A program made the position numbers and the translations under genes. From positions 1 to 64,000 of the forward strand of contig JAFRHL010000022.1 of the NCBI GenBank assembly GCA_017433295.1: a stretch of DNA of 64,000 nucleotides, read 5' to 3'. The DNA comes from Eubacterium sp. GTDB taxonomy: Bacteria; Bacillota; Clostridia; Lachnospirales; Lachnospiraceae. Of this stretch, positions 18,617-26,315 are shown piece by piece (within the stretch, counting starts at the first letter, position 1; each line of letters starts with the position of its first letter). Under the pieces are notes generated by a model. The model saw nothing but the letters and a program-made list of their open reading frames with translations. It made no database searches and was not told where the DNA came from.

Positions 18617-19165
18617 ATGAATGATCTAAAAAGCAACTGGTTTTACAAGTTGTGCATAAAGCAGTGCAAAAAAGACATAATTTGGTTAGTATTGGGGGTG
18701 GTTTGCCTTGCCATTGCGATATCCTTTATCGTACTGCGAGGCGAGGTCCTGACTGTGGTAATATTTGCCGGACTGGGTGTAGCCATGATATATTTCGGGG
18801 CAGATGCACTGCTATTCAAGCTTCCAAAGGTAAAGGACCGTCTGGAGAAGATGGATCCCTATGAATTTGCGACTATGGGTGAAAGCGCGCCACAGTGCAT
18901 CAACAAGACATTCTACTTTACAGAAAGATTCCTGTGTGCTCCCATAGATTATACGATAATCCCTCTTAGCACCATAAAAAGCATGACCTTGCGCCAGAAA
19001 AAATACAAAGGCAGGGTGAAGGGAGCTTATATCGAAGTGGAATTCAATGACGGTACTCCACAGAAGGTGCTTGTGTCCCATTATAAAAGATTCATGGCGC
19101 ACGCTGATGCCTTTGCCGAACATGTCGGACAGTACAGGGCGGATATTGTAATAAACAGGGAATGA
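18617..19165 (+). CDS. Small membrane protein with two membrane segments, unknown function
   Basis: 182 residues from ATG 18617, six bases after CCAGGAGGT; an upstream in-frame ATG at 18593 lacks a site. Two adjacent membrane helices (DIIWLVLGVVCLAIAISFIV and LTVVIFAGLGVAMIYFGADA) lie near residues 20-65, followed by a cytoplasmic domain. Its strand pattern (TIIPLSTIKSMTLRQKKYKG, KGAYIEVEFNDG) resembles a PH-like or bPH domain. Family not recognised. It lies between the putative amidohydrolase and a PD-(D/E)XK-type gene. Confidence 0.7.
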   Translation: MNDLKSNWFYKLCIKQCKKDIIWLVLGVVCLAIAISFIVLRGEVLTVVIFAGLGVAMIYFGADALLFKLPKVKDRLEKMDPYEFATMGESAPQCINKTFYFTERFLCAPIDYTIIPLSTIKSMTLRQKKYKGRVKGAYIEVEFNDGTPQKVLVSHYKRFMAHADAFAEHVGQYRADIVINRE

Positions 19166-19176
19166 TGGGAGACAAG

Positions 19177-19205
19177 GGGAGACAGAGAACCGTCCCCTGC
19201 CTCCC
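19177..19205 (-). repeat. REP-like palindrome (locus 3)
   Basis: Inverted relative to loci 1-2: GGGAGACAG-AGAACCGTCCC-CTGCCTCCC, with one mismatch in the right arm. It lies in the 60-base gap between two genes, close to the stop of the upstream one. A short GGGAGACAAG half-copy precedes it. Confidence 0.85.
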
Positions 19206-19226
19206 TGAAGAGAAGGATATTGAATC

Positions 19227-20483
19227 ATGTACCCACCAATCCACAAAAAACCGGATAATTCCTGGTCCTTTGAACGGCTGGATATGCTTTGGGAAAGGTA
19301 TCCCAAATATCATGATATGACAACCTTTTCATCGCTTGATGCCCTGCTTGATGAACATGAGTCTTACAGGGAGGACTTTGAGGAACTCAGGGAGGAATAT
19401 GAAAAGAATCAATATGAACGTTTCCTTGTGCAGTTGTCATGGTCAGACCTTCCATACCGCTATGAAACAAGGAGGCTGATCGAAGCGGCAGGGACATTTC
19501 CGCCAAATCCGTATGTTTCCTCTTTTATGGAGCAGTTTGAAGGGTTTGATACGGATCATGCCGCCTGTTTTCTCTTCCCTGAAAGTTATATCTCCCAGTT
19601 TTTTGTTGTCACTGAAGTCTGTAAAAAGGCGGAGATTTTCCAGCCTGTCCGTAGTCTCTTTCCCGATGAGGAGAGGATTCATTATCTTGCAGTTTTTGAC
19701 AAGAGGAATTTGGATGATGTCCTCCTTATGTTTCATCTGTTGTATACGAATGGGTCACAGGATCTGTTTGGCGGCTATTCTCTTTATGATTATTCCCTGC
19801 CCTGGTATCAGGACCATTTATGGGAGGATGGCATTGTCCTGCGGTCCCCATATCTTCCGGACCGGATTGCCAGGTTTCAGGGAAACCTGCCTTTTCATCA
19901 CAATCCTTCAAAGACCGTTTATGTGAGGCGGAACATTAACCATATCCTGGAATGCGGGTATTTTTCATCTGAGCTGGAATTTTTCCTGAGCCTTACCAGG
20001 GTCATCATGCCCTTTTTTCATTGGTGGTATACGGATATTGTCCTTTATGAGGAAAAGGACGGCTTCTCCTCCGACTGGCGGCTGGCCCGGACAAAGATCC
20101 GCACAAAGCTGACAGCCCAGGGGGTCATCAAACCAAAATGGAAGCATGAACTGACCCTGTTTCATGTCGTGAGACAAATATACCCGGATACACTTTACCA
20201 GTATCGTCCCGAGTGGCTTGGCCGTCAGAGCCTGGATCTTTTTATCCCGTCCATTAAAACGGCCATAGAGTATCAGGGCATCCAGCATTATTATCCGGTC
20301 GACTTTTTCGGCGGGGAAGAAGCATTGTTACAGAGACAGGAACTGGACCGTGTGAAGAAACAGCTATGTCTGGATCATGATGTAAGGCTCATCGAGTGGC
20401 CTTACAGTAAGGAGCCTACGGTATTTAATGTAGAGAGGGAGACAGAGAACCGTCCCCTGTCTCCCCCGAAATATGAGGTGTAA
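19227..20483 (+). CDS. Unknown protein with a C-terminal PD-(D/E)XK-like nuclease motif
   Basis: 418 residues. The first 290 residues match no family known to me. Residues about 310-395 read KHELTLFHVVRQIYP, then QSLDLFIPSIKTAIEYQGIQH, then DFFGGEEALLQRQELDRVKK and LIEWPYSK. An Asp in LDLFIP, a Glu-x-Gln in IEYQG and a following Lys/Arg-rich helix are the arrangement of PD-(D/E)XK or Vsr-like nucleases that recycle the D-(x)n-E-x-Q core. Catalysis is plausible but unproven. The last residues (ETENRPLSPPKYEV) come from repeat locus 4, so the natural C-terminus has been replaced or extended. Confidence 0.7.
   Translation: MYPPIHKKPDNSWSFERLDMLWERYPKYHDMTTFSSLDALLDEHESYREDFEELREEYEKNQYERFLVQLSWSDLPYRYETRRLIEAAGTFPPNPYVSSFMEQFEGFDTDHAACFLFPESYISQFFVVTEVCKKAEIFQPVRSLFPDEERIHYLAVFDKRNLDDVLLMFHLLYTNGSQDLFGGYSLYDYSLPWYQDHLWEDGIVLRSPYLPDRIARFQGNLPFHHNPSKTVYVRRNINHILECGYFSSELEFFLSLTRVIMPFFHWWYTDIVLYEEKDGFSSDWRLARTKIRTKLTAQGVIKPKWKHELTLFHVVRQIYPDTLYQYRPEWLGRQSLDLFIPSIKTAIEYQGIQHYYPVDFFGGEEALLQRQELDRVKKQLCLDHDVRLIEWPYSKEPTVFNVERETENRPLSPPKYEV
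20437..20465 (-). repeat. REP-like palindrome (locus 4)
   Basis: GGGAGACAG-AGAACCGTCCC-CTGTCTCCC, perfect 9-bp arms, same orientation as locus 3. It is translated as the tail of the PD-(D/E)XK-like protein and ends 26 bases before the chosen start of the next gene. Confidence 0.87.
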
Positions 20484-20490
20484 GTTTCCC

Positions 20491-21372
20491 ATGGTACATG
20501 AGTATGAATCGTTTGATAAAGCATTGCAAAAGATATGTGGGGAAGGTTGTTTCCTGGCAGAAAAAAGGCCGGTTTTTGGAGGAGATATCAATGATGCCTT
20601 CCGGCTGACCATGAGCGATGGAACTGTTCTATTTATGAAGTCAAACAACATTCGTTCCTATGATAATTTCAAGGCAGAGGCGGAGGGCCTTTCCGCCATC
20701 AGGGACACCGGGGCTATAGGTGTTCCGCCGATCCTTGGGATGGGAAAGGAAGGTGACAGGTCTTTTCTCCTGCTGGGCTATGTTTCAGGCGAATCCAGGA
20801 AGAAGGATTACTGGGAAACCTTTGCAGGGGAACTGGCAGATATGCATATTGCCGGGATATCAGGGAATGGAATGTATGGATTCGCCCGAAATAATTATAT
20901 TGGCTCCAATAGTCAGGTGAATGACTGGCATAGCTCCTGGGTTTCCTTTTTTCGTGAATGCCGTTTACAACCACAGTTAAATATGGCGTCTACGTATTTC
21001 TCCTCTGCCGACAGAAAAAGGTTCGATCATCTTCTGTCACATCTGGACAACTATCTCATAGAACCCGGGAGACCGTCTTTGCTGCACGGAGATTTATGGT
21101 CAGGGAACATGATCACAGGGAATGACGGGAAAGGCTGGCTGATCGACCCTGCTGTATATTATGGACATCCCGAGGCCGATATAGCCATGACGGAACTGTT
21201 TGGTGGTTTTTCCTATCGCTTTTATGGGGCTTACAGGGAAAGGGGACTGATGGAGAATGGTTACGAAGACAGGCGGGACATCTATAATCTCTACCATCTG
21301 CTTAACCACTTGAATCTGTTTGGCGGAGGTTATCTGTCTTCCGTAATAAGAATCCTGAAGCACTATACATGA
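20491..21372 (+). CDS. Fructosamine kinase family protein
   Basis: About 293 residues from ATG 20491, which follows GAGGTG; ATG 20473 is also in frame but overlaps the previous gene. The protein-kinase-like fold of the fructosamine-3-kinase/APH group is visible. VLFMKSNNI carries the ATP-binding Lys (near 50), SLLHGDLWSGNMI the catalytic Asp and Asn (near 195), and GWLIDPAVYYGHPEADIAMT the metal Asp (near 215). Members phosphorylate ketoamines on glycated proteins or free amino acids, leading to deglycation. Substrate here is inferred from the family only. Confidence 0.87.
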   Translation: MVHEYESFDKALQKICGEGCFLAEKRPVFGGDINDAFRLTMSDGTVLFMKSNNIRSYDNFKAEAEGLSAIRDTGAIGVPPILGMGKEGDRSFLLLGYVSGESRKKDYWETFAGELADMHIAGISGNGMYGFARNNYIGSNSQVNDWHSSWVSFFRECRLQPQLNMASTYFSSADRKRFDHLLSHLDNYLIEPGRPSLLHGDLWSGNMITGNDGKGWLIDPAVYYGHPEADIAMTELFGGFSYRFYGAYRERGLMENGYEDRRDIYNLYHLLNHLNLFGGGYLSSVIRILKHYT

Positions 21373-21402
21373 TATTAAACTTACAGGAGATATGTGGGAG
21401 AA

Positions 21403-21429
21403 GGAGACAGAGAACCGTCCCCTGTCTCC
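21403..21429 (-). repeat. REP-like palindrome (locus 5)
   Basis: GGAGACAG-AGAACCGTCCC-CTGTCTCC, a perfect 27-bp copy in the inverse orientation. It lies between the kinase stop and the next ribosome site, so it is noncoding here. Confidence 0.87.
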
Positions 21430-21447
21430 TGAAAGAGAGGTTTTTGT

Positions 21448-21669
21448 ATGAAATCAATTTTGATCAAAGATACTACAAAAGAAGAACGTGAAGCTATCAT
21501 AAGAAAATCTATGGATTGCGGCGGGGGATGTGAAAACTGTTCCTCCTGCTGGATTGGAGGAGGATCTCCCTGGGATATTTATCAGGATTATATAGATGGT
21601 AAAAGGGAGATCAGAGAGATAAACATGGATTATATAGAAAAGCACCGCCAGGGCAGAAAGATTATATGA
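21448..21669 (+). CDS. Small Cys-rich protein, paralog family member A
   Basis: 73 residues. It reads MKSILIKDTTKEEREAIIRK, then a Gly/Cys-rich core with CGGGCENCSSCW, then IYQDYIDGKREIREINMDYI. Four cysteines are packed in 11 residues, suggesting metal or Fe-S binding. It shares layout with the adjacent 66-residue protein and with the shortened copy at 12758: a KDTT/GSTIEER-type start, a Cys cluster, then a YDDYI/YQDYI-G-R helix. Ribosome site AAGAGAGG. Not a family I can name. Confidence 0.75.
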   Translation: MKSILIKDTTKEEREAIIRKSMDCGGGCENCSSCWIGGGSPWDIYQDYIDGKREIREINMDYIEKHRQGRKII

Positions 21670-21679
21670 GGGACAGATA

Positions 21680-21880
21680 ATGGTTAATGCACCTGATATA
21701 ACAGGATCAACGATCGAAGAACGCAGAACATACATTAGGAAAAGATTTCCCTGTCTGGCAGATTGCGATATGTGCGGCCTGTGTAAAGTTTTTCGTGGGA
21801 TGGATGCAGAACGTGCCTATGATGATTATATAATGGGAAGACGTTCCTTCATGTCTGTCTCGGATGATTTTAAACGATGA
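21680..21880 (+). CDS. Small Cys-rich protein, paralog family member B
   Basis: 66 residues starting MVNAPDITGSTIEERRTYIR, with a cysteine cluster CLADCDMCGLC and ending AYDDYIMGRRSFMSVSDDFK. It begins 10 bases after member A stops and is preceded by GAGGGACAG, so the pair is almost certainly cotranscribed. Divergence from member A is high except for the Cys spacing and the C-terminal YDDYIxG/R stretch. Function unknown. Confidence 0.7.
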   Translation: MVNAPDITGSTIEERRTYIRKRFPCLADCDMCGLCKVFRGMDAERAYDDYIMGRRSFMSVSDDFKR

Positions 21881-21940
21881 AACCATTAGAATATGGGCTT
21901 TGACATGAAACTGGGCGGAAAAGTAAAACAGTTCCGCCAG

Positions 21941-22210
21941 TTATGTCTCATATTGACTCCCTTCCATTGCGTGTATCAGCCTCAAAATCGTTTCCTGTAC
22001 CGGCACGGACAAGTTTTGCTCTCTGGCAGCCTTTACTACTGCCCCGGTAATGAAATCTACTTCTGTTTTCCTTCTGTTCTTTATATCCACACATAGACTG
22101 GCATAGCCATCCGGTGCATTCCTGCCAATCAATGATACATTCGCAGTTGCTGCCAGTTTTCCTCCAAACAATAGCCCCATGGCGCCCGGTCCGATTATAG
22201 TAATATTCAT
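21941..22210 (-). pseudogene. 2-dehydropantoate 2-reductase (PanE/ApbA) remnant with internal deletion
   Basis: 89 codons with an intact start and ribosome site (GGAGGTTTGTT). The N-terminal 31 residues (MNITIIGPGAMGLLFGGKLA) are the NADPH-binding GxGxxG segment of ketopantoate reductase. At about 22100-22108 the frame joins DIKNRRKTEVDFITGAVVKA and VPVQETILRLIHAMEG, which belong to the C-terminal helical domain. About 190-200 residues between, including the rest of the Rossmann fold and the catalytic Lys, are absent. The frame is preserved across the joint, so a short protein may still be made, but it cannot be an active reductase. Confidence 0.8.
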
Positions 22211-22245
22211 AACAAACCTCCAACAATACTAATATGTTATTTTTG

Positions 22246-22299
22246 AAATGTTGCTTATGTAATTTTTTTTATTATAGCAACATTTTTATTGTCCGCCAA
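22246..22299 (-). promoter_or_regulatory. Promoter and inverted-repeat operator of the panE remnant
   Basis: On the minus strand TTGGCG (22294-22299) and TATAAT (22271-22276) are 17 bases apart. A 9-bp inverted repeat, AAATGTTGC (22246-22254) and GCAACATTT (22277-22285), straddles the -10 and start region. This is the layout of a repressor site. On the plus strand the same repeat with its T-rich flank could also act as a weak terminator. Confidence 0.6.
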
Positions 22300-22335
22300 T
22301 AAAAAATTATGGGGCTCCGAATTGCTAAATAGCCC

Positions 22336-22391
22336 TTGATTTTTCCACCTTGAGAAGTTATAATAACGAATTAGTTAGCAAAGGCTAACTA
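22336..22391 (+). promoter_or_regulatory. Promoter and palindromic operator of the ABC exporter gene
   Basis: TTGATT (22336-22341) and TATAAT (22359-22364) are separated by exactly 17 bases. Seven bases downstream lies an 8-bp inverted repeat, TAGTTAGC-AAAG-GCTAACTA (22372-22391), positioned over the expected start of transcription, as expected for a repressor operator. No regulator gene is adjacent. Confidence 0.7.
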
Positions 22392-22423
22392 TAATTTGGA
22401 ATACAGAACAAGGAGGCGTGGAT

Positions 22424-24220
22424 ATGAAGGAAAAGAAACAAAGTGACGTGGCTGTTCTGCTGAAATATGCAGGAAGCTATAAAAGGCTGACCTTCCTGGG
22501 GCTTGGTCTTTCTACCCTTGCCATGATTCTTGGGATGGCTCCCTACATCTGCATCTGGCTGGTGGCACGAGATCTGATTTCTGCAGCGCCAAACTGGACG
22601 GAAGCCTCCGGCGTCGCCCGTTACGGCTGGATGGCTTTCGGCTTCGCCGTAGCCGGGATATTGATTTATTTTGCCGCTCTGATGTGTACCCATCTGGCTG
22701 CTTTTCGTACAGCTTCTAATATTCGCAAGCAGGGCATGGCACATTTGATGAATACCCCGCTGGGCTTCTTTGATTCCAATGCGTCGGGTCTGATCCGAAA
22801 TCGTCTGGACGGGGCAGCTTCCGAGACAGAGACCCTGCTTGCCCACAACCTGGCGGATATCGTAGAAAGTGCTGCCATGCTGATCTCCATGATCGTCCTG
22901 ATGTTTGTCTTTGACTGGCGGATGGCTCTTGCCTGTTTGTGGGGTGTCCCGGTAGCCTTTTTACTGCTTTTCGGCAGCAGAAAACTTACCAAACACAATT
23001 CTGAGGTCACCAAGGCGGCAGGCATCCAGGTGTCGGACGGTATTCAGGAAACCCTGGAAAACATCCGGGTGATACGCGCAACCAATCAGGAAGACCGATT
23101 CCTGAAAGTCCTGAATGACAAGATCGACCATCATGAAAAGACCATGCTCCGGGGCGAACTGCAAACCGGTATCTTTGTCAATGCGGCCAGCGTTATCATG
23201 AGGCTGGGCGTGGCAACGACAATCCTTACGGGAACAAGTCTGATCCTGTCGGGTCAGATCGACTTTATGGTTTTGTTCATGTTCCTGCTGGCAATCACCC
23301 GTGTCTATGCGCCCTTCGACCAGGCTCTGGCGCTGATTGCGGAGATGTTCATGTCTCAGATCTGTGCAAGCCGGCTGATGGAAATCTACGATGCCGGGAC
23401 AGCGGAAGGCGCGGATAGCTTTGTTCCGGCAGGGCATGACATTGTATTTGAGAATGTCGGTTTTTCCTACGAGACGAATTCCGGCAAAGCCGGAAGAGAG
23501 AATGGCCCGGGCCGTGACGATGAGCAGGTGCTGCGAGGCGTCAGCTTTACGGCAAAAGAGGGTGAGGTCACAGCACTTGTAGGTCCGTCGGGCTCCGGCA
23601 AAAGCACCTGCGCAAGGCTGGCTGCCCGCTTGTGGGACATTTCGGAAGGGGTTATCCGGGTCGGCGGCATAGATATCAGTACGGTTGATCCCGAGGTCCT
23701 GCTTACAGACTATTCCATGGTCTTCCAGGATGTAGTTCTCTTTGATGATACCGTTATGGACAATATCCGTCTCGGCAGGCATGGCGCCACGGACCAGGAG
23801 GTCCTGGCAGCTGCGGCGGCAGCCAACTGCGATGAGTTTGTTGAAAAAATGCCGCAGGGTTATGCGACACCGATCGGCGAAAACGGGGCAAAGCTGTCCG
23901 GTGGGGAACGCCAGCGTATCTCGATTGCCCGGGCGCTGCTGAAAAATGAGCCTATCGTTCTTCTGGATGAGGCTACCGCCTCCCTTGATGTAGAGAACGA
24001 AACGAAGGTTCAGGGCGCATTGTCACGACTTCTGGCAGGAAAGACCGTTCTGGTCATCGCACACCGTATGCGCACCGTGGAGGCTGCCGATAAGATCGTA
24101 GTCCTTGCTGACGGCAAGGTCGCAGAGGAAGGCAGCCCGGATGAGCTTCTCGCAAGGGAAAACGGTATTTTCAGACGTATAACGCAGCTCCAAAGCGCCA
24201 GTGCAGCCTGGAGTATTTAA
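22424..24220 (+). CDS. ABC exporter, fused permease and ATPase
   Basis: 598 residues from ATG 22424, seven bases after AGGAGG; GTG 22418 is in frame but too close to the site. An N-terminal membrane domain of about 320 residues (first helix LTFLGLGLSTLAMILGMAPY) is followed by an ATPase. That half has Walker A VGPSGSGKSTCAR (near 390), Q-loop SMVFQDVVLF, signature LSGGERQRISIARALL and Walker B IVLLDEATASLD, then the H-loop VIAHRM. Exporter type (type IV fold), a homodimer or the half of a heterodimer; no second half-transporter is adjacent. Substrate unknown. The upstream operator suggests regulated, possibly metal- or drug-responsive expression, but no regulator is beside it. Confidence 0.92.
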   Translation: MKEKKQSDVAVLLKYAGSYKRLTFLGLGLSTLAMILGMAPYICIWLVARDLISAAPNWTEASGVARYGWMAFGFAVAGILIYFAALMCTHLAAFRTASNIRKQGMAHLMNTPLGFFDSNASGLIRNRLDGAASETETLLAHNLADIVESAAMLISMIVLMFVFDWRMALACLWGVPVAFLLLFGSRKLTKHNSEVTKAAGIQVSDGIQETLENIRVIRATNQEDRFLKVLNDKIDHHEKTMLRGELQTGIFVNAASVIMRLGVATTILTGTSLILSGQIDFMVLFMFLLAITRVYAPFDQALALIAEMFMSQICASRLMEIYDAGTAEGADSFVPAGHDIVFENVGFSYETNSGKAGRENGPGRDDEQVLRGVSFTAKEGEVTALVGPSGSGKSTCARLAARLWDISEGVIRVGGIDISTVDPEVLLTDYSMVFQDVVLFDDTVMDNIRLGRHGATDQEVLAAAAAANCDEFVEKMPQGYATPIGENGAKLSGGERQRISIARALLKNEPIVLLDEATASLDVENETKVQGALSRLLAGKTVLVIAHRMRTVEAADKIVVLADGKVAEEGSPDELLARENGIFRRITQLQSASAAWSI

Positions 24221-24348
24221 TCTGTTGCCGGTCTTTTTATGTTGGCGAAAAAAAGATTAACTGTTATAATAAACATGGCATACATTTTTGTGCTGAATCT
24301 GACATGATACCTATGGGATATGATGTCGATAATAAGGAGGGAATGCTT

Positions 24349-25092
24349 ATGCCTGTTGGCGTAATTGTTAATGCTTTGTCTGTGGCCATCGGCGGGCTGG
24401 CCGGTGCATTGCTGGGAAATATACTGACCGATGATTTCAAGGAGAAGATCAACATGATCTTCGGCTGCTGCTCCATGGCCATGGGTATCAGTACCATCGT
24501 CCTGATGGAAAACATGCCTGCCGTTGTATTTGCAGTGATCATAGGAACCGGCATAGGCCTGGCGGTCCACCTGGGAGAGCTTATCAACAGGGCAGGCGGG
24601 GCCATGCAGAGGCTTGCCAGCCGGTTTATTAAGATCGATTCCTCCCGGATATCACAAGAAGAGTTTGATGCCACTCTTTTAACGGTTATTGTCCTTTTCT
24701 GTGCCAGTGGAACCGGGATATACGGTTCTCTTGTATCAGGCATGAGCGGCGACCACAGCGTGCTCTTTGCCAAATCCATCCTGGATTTTTTTACTGCATT
24801 GATTTTTGCCTGTACTTTGGGTGTCGTGGTATCCCTTGTGGCAATTCCCCAGTGTGTTTTTTTCCTGATCCTGTTTGCCCTGGGGGGTTTTATCATTCCT
24901 CATACAGGGCCTGCCATGATTGCGGATTTTAAGGCCTGCGGAGGCTTTTTGATGCTTGCCACCGGCTTTCGGATGATAAAGGTAAAGATGTTTCCCATAG
25001 CGGATATGCTGCCTGCCATGGTTCTGGTCATGCCCATCAGCTTGTTTTGGGCCGATGTGATCAGCCCCGCAGTTGCAGCACTGGCAGGGTAG
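24349..25092 (+). CDS. DUF554 family membrane protein
   Basis: 247 residues from ATG 24349, eight bases after AAGGAGG. The start MPVGVIVNALSVAIGGLAGA and the six or seven hydrophobic segments are those of the DUF554 (YdfK/YqgA) family. The central ASGTGIYGSLVSGMSGDHSV is a conserved family loop. These are putative transporters or channels without a defined substrate. A terminator follows at 25181. Confidence 0.88.
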   Translation: MPVGVIVNALSVAIGGLAGALLGNILTDDFKEKINMIFGCCSMAMGISTIVLMENMPAVVFAVIIGTGIGLAVHLGELINRAGGAMQRLASRFIKIDSSRISQEEFDATLLTVIVLFCASGTGIYGSLVSGMSGDHSVLFAKSILDFFTALIFACTLGVVVSLVAIPQCVFFLILFALGGFIIPHTGPAMIADFKACGGFLMLATGFRMIKVKMFPIADMLPAMVLVMPISLFWADVISPAVAALAG

Positions 25093-25180
25093 CAGCAGTA
25101 AACAAGCGAAATCGCCTCGGCGATTATACACAATAAACAAATCAGGATTGGTATTATTGTAGAGAATGTAGAAAATAAAG

Positions 25181-25207
25181 AGGCTCTTGACAGGAGCCTT
25201 TTTTTTA
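25181..25207 (+). terminator. Intrinsic terminator whose loop carries the next promoter's -35
   Basis: AGGCTC (25181-25186) pairs with GAGCCT (25194-25199), followed by a run of seven T residues. The loop contains TTGACA, which serves as the -35 described in the next entry. Confidence 0.75.
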
Positions 25208-25245
25208 TTTATACTTAAATCAACAGAAACCGATATACCGGTATA
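25187..25245 (+). promoter_or_regulatory. Promoter and palindromic operator of the acid-sugar gene pair
   Basis: TTGACA (25187-25192) and TATACT (25210-25215) are 17 bases apart. Downstream, TATACCGGTATA (25234-25245) is a perfect 12-bp palindrome at about +13. Such a site suits a GntR/FCD regulator like the one at 28634, though the pairing of protein and site is an inference. Confidence 0.6.
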
Positions 25246-25400
25246 CGACATAAAAGATTTCAAAGGGGTCCGCATTAATCGATTTCCCATGAGCCCGGTG
25301 GCAGCTTTGGTTGTCTACATATTCGGGCTGTTGAATCTTTCGCATACCGGAAAAGATATTATTTTTCATATGGCCATAGAGCCGGAAAGGAGCGATATCA

Positions 25401-26288
25401 ATGAAAGTAGGATTTATCGGACTCGGAATTATGGGAAGACCCATGGCAAAGAATCTGTTGAAGGCAGGCGTGGACCTTCTGGTGGCGGACCTTAATAAGG
25501 AAGCCGTGGCGGATGTAGTTGCTGCCGGGGCGAAAGAAGCAACCTATGCAGAGATCGGAGAACAGTGTCAGCGCATCATTCTTATGGTGCCAAGCGGAGA
25601 CATTTCCAAATCCATCCTTTTCGGAGAAGGCGGTGTGGCTTCTACTGTGAAAGCCGGCACGGTGATCTGTGATATGAGCTCTGTGACTCCTGTAGAATCC
25701 CAGGAATGCTATGAAGGATTAAAAGCCAAAGGAGTAGGATTTGTTGACGCACCGGTATCCGGCGGAGAACCGGGAGCCATAGCAGGAAGTCTTGCTATTA
25801 TGGCCGGCGGAGACCAGGAAGATTTCGATGCCTTTAAAGAGTACTTCGACATCATGGGCAACAGTGCCCTGCTGATCGGCGGCTCCGGAAGCGGCTCCGT
25901 TACCAAGCTGGCAAACCAGGTGATCGTGAATAATACCATCGCTGTTGTATCCGAGGCATTTGTGCTGGCAGTGAAGGCCGGTGCGGATCCTGTAAAGGTA
26001 TATCAGGCCATCCGGGGCGGACTGGCAGGCAGCGCAGTGCTTGACGCCAAGATCCCCATGATCGTGGAAAGAAACTTTAAACCGGGCGGACCCATCCGTA
26101 TCAACCACAAGGATATCAAGAACGTTGTAAATACTGCCCATTCTATTGATGTTCCGATTCCATACACCGCTCAGTTATATGAGATCCTGCAGGCCCTGAA
26201 GATCCATGGCCATATGGGAGATGACCACGGCGGAATCGTTCAGTACTTTGAGAATCTGGCAGACGTTAAGGTTAAGAAGGTTGACTGA
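25401..26288 (+). CDS. NAD(P)-dependent beta-hydroxyacid dehydrogenase (tartronate semialdehyde reductase / threonate dehydrogenase type)
   Basis: 295 residues. The dinucleotide motif MKVGFIGLGIMGRPMAKNLL is followed by the substrate motif VDAPVSGGEPGAIAGSLAIM (near 120) and by GSGSVTKLANQVIVNN with the catalytic Lys (near 170). These are hallmarks of the 3-hydroxyisobutyrate dehydrogenase family that includes GarR and LtnD. The kinase next door belongs to the C4 acid-sugar pathway, where LtnD oxidises L-threonate, so threonate or erythronate is as likely a substrate as tartronate semialdehyde. Good AAAGGAG site. It is the first gene of a probable operon, 27 bases before the kinase. Confidence 0.87.
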   Translation: MKVGFIGLGIMGRPMAKNLLKAGVDLLVADLNKEAVADVVAAGAKEATYAEIGEQCQRIILMVPSGDISKSILFGEGGVASTVKAGTVICDMSSVTPVESQECYEGLKAKGVGFVDAPVSGGEPGAIAGSLAIMAGGDQEDFDAFKEYFDIMGNSALLIGGSGSGSVTKLANQVIVNNTIAVVSEAFVLAVKAGADPVKVYQAIRGGLAGSAVLDAKIPMIVERNFKPGGPIRINHKDIKNVVNTAHSIDVPIPYTAQLYEILQALKIHGHMGDDHGGIVQYFENLADVKVKKVD

Positions 26289-26315
26289 GATCAGCTCTAC
26301 AGGAGGAATTGGAAA

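Noticed and set aside
14054-21429. CRISPR-like array from the regularly recurring palindromes
   Set aside because: Spacing is 1-3 kb with whole genes between copies, orientation changes, and no cas genes are present.
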